Positions 6,110 through 7,957 of a stretch of DNA of 7,957 nucleotides are shown in pieces; position 1 is the stretch's first letter, and each line of letters begins with the position of its first letter. The notes beneath the pieces are model-generated. The model was not told the DNA's origin. It did no database searches and saw only the letters and a program-made list of their open reading frames with translations. Origin of the DNA: an uncultured Oscillospiraceae bacterium (GTDB lineage Bacteria; Bacillota_A; Clostridia; Oscillospirales; Oscillospiraceae); the NCBI GenBank assembly GCA_944386965.1, contig CALXDE010000055.1, forward strand, positions 1 through 7,957, in the 5' to 3' direction. Both the position numbers and the translations under genes were made by a program.

Positions 6110-6982
6110 TCAGCGCTCCTGGACACCGGCCTGGGCAAAGAGACGGTGCAGACAGTCGCTGGCCTCCCGGGCGGCGTCCAGGGCGGTCATCTGGCTGTAA
6201 CGGGTGGTCGTGGGAGCCATGGGCTCCATAATCACCGGGCCGCTGTAGCCGGCGGCCTCGAGCAGCCGCAGAATCCGGACGCAATCCACCAGGTCGTTTT
6301 CGCCGGGCAGGGCGCGGATGTGGTCGTCCTGTTCCTCCCGGCTGCGGGTGGCGTCGGGATTGCACAGATGCAGATTGACGATCCGCTCCGGGTGCCGGAC
6401 GGCATAGAACAGGTCATCATCCCGGCTGCCGCTGGTGTACCAGTGGATGGTGTCAAAGACAAATCCGATCTCCGGGGATACCGCGTCCGCCAGGGAGAGC
6501 ACCCCCATCAGGGAGTGAATAAAGGGATAGCGGAACTGATCCCGCACGGTTTTGGCTCCCATAAATTCCAAACCGTAGCGAATTCCCTCCTGGGAGAGAA
6601 CGTGGTAGATCTTCTCCAGCCGGGCGGCGTGCCACTGGAAATTATCCTGATAGGAAAAGCGGTCGCTGCCCGCCCAGATGTGGTTATAGGCCCGGGAGCA
6701 CCCGGCGAGGCTGGCCCGATGGGCCCACTGTCCAAATTCAACCACCCTGGCGTCAAATTCCTCGTCGGGGATTTTATACATGTCCGCCGGGGCCATGATC
6801 AGGCCAAAGCGCATCCCCAGATCCTCCATTTTGACCCGGGCCTGGGCCGCCGCCTGATCCGTGTCGAAGGCGCCCGCCGGCACCTCCACAGCCTTGAAGC
6901 CGCTCTGACAGGCCGCGTCCAGCAGCACAGGAAACGGGTGGTGATTCAGGCCCATGGTTCTGGGATTCAGATTGGTATACAT
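6110..6982 (-). CDS. Sugar-phosphate isomerase/epimerase, AP-endonuclease-2-like TIM barrel
   Basis: This 290-residue protein belongs to the xylose-isomerase-like TIM-barrel superfamily that includes D-tagatose 3-epimerase, L-xylulose-5-phosphate 3-epimerase, IolE and hydroxypyruvate isomerase. The expected divalent-metal and catalytic residues are visible on successive strands: Glu139 (GLEFMG), Asp177 and His180 (FVFDTIHW), His205 (NLHLCN) and Glu253 (VIMEPM). It probably interconverts a free or phosphorylated sugar before the kinase step or between the kinase and an aldolase. The start at 6982 has a full AAAGGAGG nine bases upstream. An in-frame ATG at 7063 is rejected because it lies upstream of the predicted transcription start. 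The gene has its own promoter and terminator, so it may be controlled apart from the kinase operon. It is divergent from the binding-protein gene. The exact substrate is unknown. Confidence 0.88.
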   Translation of the reverse strand: MYTNLNPRTMGLNHHPFPVLLDAACQSGFKAVEVPAGAFDTDQAAAQARVKMEDLGMRFGLIMAPADMYKIPDEEFDARVVEFGQWAHRASLAGCSRAYNHIWAGSDRFSYQDNFQWHAARLEKIYHVLSQEGIRYGLEFMGAKTVRDQFRYPFIHSLMGVLSLADAVSPEIGFVFDTIHWYTSGSRDDDLFYAVRHPERIVNLHLCNPDATRSREEQDDHIRALPGENDLVDCVRILRLLEAAGYSGPVIMEPMAPTTTRYSQMTALDAAREASDCLHRLFAQAGVQER

Positions 6983-6990
6983 TGGGAGAG

Positions 6991-6999
6991 TCCTCCTTT
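6991..6999 (-). promoter_or_regulatory. Strong ribosome-binding site fixing the isomerase start
   Basis: The minus strand reads AAAGGAGGA nine bases before the ATG at 6982. It is the best Shine-Dalgarno match in the window and decides this start over the in-frame ATG at 7063. Confidence 0.88.
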
Positions 7000-7066
7000 T
7001 TGCTGACGGTTCGCCTGTGGAAGGCAAAAGTGTGGAAAGAGAAATAAAAATGTTGCTTTCCAACTT

Positions 7067-7095
7067 TTTATACCACTACTTTTTTAGAGATGCAA
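7067..7095 (-). promoter_or_regulatory. Sigma-A promoter of the isomerase gene
   Basis: On the minus strand there is a -35 box TTGCAT (7090-7095), a 17-bp spacer and a -10 box TATAAA (7067-7072). Transcription should start near 7060, giving a leader of about 78 bases. The -35 box is identical to that of the divergent binding-protein promoter. Confidence 0.78.
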
Positions 7096-7122
7096 GGATA
7101 TTTTCCGGCACAAACCGATTAT

Positions 7123-7137
7123 TGTTGAAAATCAACA
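7123..7137. promoter_or_regulatory. 15-bp palindrome between the divergent promoters
   Basis: TGTTGA-AAA-TCAACA is a perfect inverted repeat. It lies 28 bases upstream of the isomerase -35 box and 60 bases upstream of the binding-protein -35 box, a position suited to an activator or a shared regulator. No regulator is assigned. Confidence 0.5.
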
Positions 7138-7196
7138 TTTTAGCAAGGGCGTTTATGTGAGAAACATAGAATTGACTTTTTAATAGCAGAAAAAAC

Positions 7197-7225
7197 TTGC
7201 ATTTCGGAAAAATATCTTCTATACT
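7197..7225 (+). promoter_or_regulatory. Sigma-A promoter of the binding-protein gene
   Basis: There is a -35 box TTGCAT (7197-7202), a 17-bp spacer and a -10 box TATACT (7220-7225). The start point should be near 7232, giving a leader of about 92 bases before the ATG at 7324. Confidence 0.75.
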
Positions 7226-7234
7226 TTGGCTAAA

Positions 7235-7288
7235 CTTACACGACACCCAACCTTTGATTTGTGTAAGGAACCTGAGTGTGGTCACTCA
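7235..7288 (+). promoter_or_regulatory. Two possible stem-loops in the binding-protein mRNA leader
   Basis: The leader can form CTTACAC (7235-7241) paired with GTGTAAG (7261-7267) around a 19-base loop, followed by TGAGTG (7273-7278) paired with CACTCA (7283-7288) around TGGT. The large first loop contains CTTTGATT (7252-7259), matching the core of the repeats at the kinase promoter. The element may be an operator downstream of the start point, an RNA structure, or chance. It matches no riboswitch that I recognise. Confidence 0.35.
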
Positions 7289-7323
7289 ACCGCGATCTTG
7301 TCAATACTATTTTGGAGGTAAAG

Positions 7324-7957
7324 ATGTCTATGAAGAAACTGATTTGTCTACTTCTGACAGCGGCCATGATGTTCTCTCTGGTCGCCTGCGGAGGGAACAC
7401 CACCACCAACAACACCACCACCAACAACACCGCCGGCAACGGCAACACCAACAATTCCGGCACCACAGATGAGGGCGGCGACGCCGCCACCGGCGATACC
7501 ATTAGAATCGGCGTGCTGACTCCGCTGACCGGCGCCAGCGCCCAGCTGGGCAACCAGGTGGCCGAGATCTATCAGATGGTCACCGATATCATCAACGAGG
7601 AGCATCCCGAGCTGACCATGGCCATGGCCGCCAACGCCGGCATCCAGAGCATGGGCGGGGCGAAGCTGGAGCTGGTCATCGCTGACCACAAGAGCGACGC
7701 CACCACCGCCGTGTCCGAGGCCCGCCGCCTGATCTCCGAGGAGAACGTGGTCGCCATCTGCGGCGAGTTCACCAGCGCCATCGCCAAGGCCGTGGCCGTT
7801 GTCACCGAGCAGTATCAGATTCCCCTGGTGGCCTCCTGCTCCGCCGTGAGCCTGACCGACGGCACCAACAACTTCCAGTGGTTCTTCCGCTACGCCATCA
7901 ACGACGAGACTTACATCAAGGATACCTTTGATTTCCTGGATTACCTCAACGAGAATT
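7324..7957 (+). CDS. LivK-type (type 1) ABC substrate-binding lipoprotein, 3'-truncated by the window
   Basis: These are the first 211 residues of an extracytoplasmic solute receptor of the branched-chain-amino-acid (Peripla_BP_6) family, open at the window end. A lipoprotein signal peptide (MSMKKLICLLLTAAMMFSL) ends in the lipobox LVAC with the lipidated Cys22. A Thr/Asn/Gly-rich tether follows (about 23-58), then the mature domain beginning IRIGVLTPLTGASAQLG, with the family landmarks LVIADHKSDATTAVSEARRLI and CGEFTSAIAKAVAVV and the PLVASCS strand. In this family the ligand is often an amino acid, but members also bind urea, amides and aromatic compounds. Its place opposite a sugar-catabolic locus suggests a ligand linked to that pathway, which is inference. 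GGAGG lies five bases before the ATG at 7324; a second ATG at 7330 is possible. Permease and ATPase genes would be expected downstream. Confidence 0.9.
   Translation, partial: MSMKKLICLLLTAAMMFSLVACGGNTTTNNTTTNNTAGNGNTNNSGTTDEGGDAATGDTIRIGVLTPLTGASAQLGNQVAEIYQMVTDIINEEHPELTMAMAANAGIQSMGGAKLELVIADHKSDATTAVSEARRLISEENVVAICGEFTSAIAKAVAVVTEQYQIPLVASCSAVSLTDGTNNFQWFFRYAINDETYIKDTFDFLDYLNEN
7396..7425 (+). repeat. Tandem 15-bp repeat coding the Thr/Asn tether
   Basis: AACACCACCACCAAC occurs twice without a mismatch, coding NTTTN-NTTTN directly after the lipobox, and a degenerate third unit (AACACCGCC...) follows. It is a short in-frame tandem repeat in the flexible linker that holds the receptor away from the membrane. 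Copy number could vary between strains by slippage without breaking the frame. Confidence 0.85.

Larger units (their letters stand above)
6983..7323. other. AT-rich divergent regulatory region
   Basis: This 341-base stretch between the isomerase (minus) and the binding-protein gene (plus) holds no gene that I can support. It is much richer in A/T than its surroundings. It contains one sigma-A promoter in each direction with about 100 bases between the two -35 boxes, a 15-bp palindrome between them, and the roughly 90-base leader of the binding-protein transcript. The weak inverted repeat TATGT-N5-ACATA (7154-7168) is also present. Confidence 0.85.

Noticed and set aside
6983..7063. N-terminal extension of the isomerase to the ATG at 7063
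   Set aside because: It would begin before the predicted transcription start (about 7060), while the ATG at 6982 has a near-perfect Shine-Dalgarno sequence.
7141..7170. Possible catabolite-response (cre) site on the minus strand near ATAAACGCCCTTGCTA
   Set aside because: It lacks the conserved TG start and the CA end of the cre consensus, so the match is only to the AACG core.
7076..7285. A 69-codon minus-strand frame in the divergent regulatory region
   Set aside because: It covers both promoter elements and the palindrome, has no ribosome-binding site that I can see and no family resemblance.
1..7957. CRISPR arrays, tRNA/rRNA genes, insertion sequences, attachment sites
   Set aside because: No regularly spaced repeats, cloverleaf sequences, transposase motifs or flanking duplications were seen on either strand.

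Overview
The window looks like a piece of chromosome from a fairly GC-rich, low-redundancy Firmicute. The best guess is a gut Clostridia of the Oscillospiraceae type (Flavonifractor/Lawsonibacter-like). This rests on GC-rich coding DNA with AT-rich promoters, strong GGAGG ribosome-binding sites, sigma-A-like promoters with 17-bp spacers, a Gram-positive-style lipoprotein signal, and a GHKL (AgrC-like) sensor kinase. The genus is an inference from style, not from a search.

Layout. (1) Positions 1-872, plus strand: the 3' part of a membrane sensor histidine kinase. (2) Positions 974-1012: a perfect 18-bp hairpin that closes two convergent transcription units. (3) Positions 1021-5970, minus strand: a five-gene run read right to left as FGGY sugar kinase, FucA-type class II aldolase, FBA/GatY-type class II aldolase, IolS/YdjG-type aldo/keto reductase, DeoR-family regulator. 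The first four share a promoter at 6027-6055, and the regulator also has its own promoter at 1822-1850. (4) Positions 6110-6982, minus strand: a TIM-barrel sugar-phosphate isomerase/epimerase with its own promoter and terminator. (5) Positions 6983-7323: an AT-rich divergent regulatory region. (6) Positions 7324 to the end, plus strand: the N-terminal part of a LivK-type (type 1) substrate-binding lipoprotein, open at the window edge.

How the genes may work together. The set has the logic of a sugar or polyol catabolic locus. A binding protein captures the substrate, an epimerase/isomerase makes a ketose, an FGGY kinase phosphorylates it, a class II aldolase cleaves the ketose phosphate to DHAP plus an aldehyde, and an aldo/keto reductase reduces (or oxidises) the aldehyde. 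A DeoR repressor probably controls the locus. The substrate cannot be read from the sequence.

The points most worth attention are the pairing of two unrelated metal-dependent aldolases in one operon, a LivK-type rather than a sugar-type binding protein beside it, and a clean set of operator-like repeats on the promoters. The main repeat is AAATCTTTGAWTC, present twice with a 22-bp period around the kinase -35 box.
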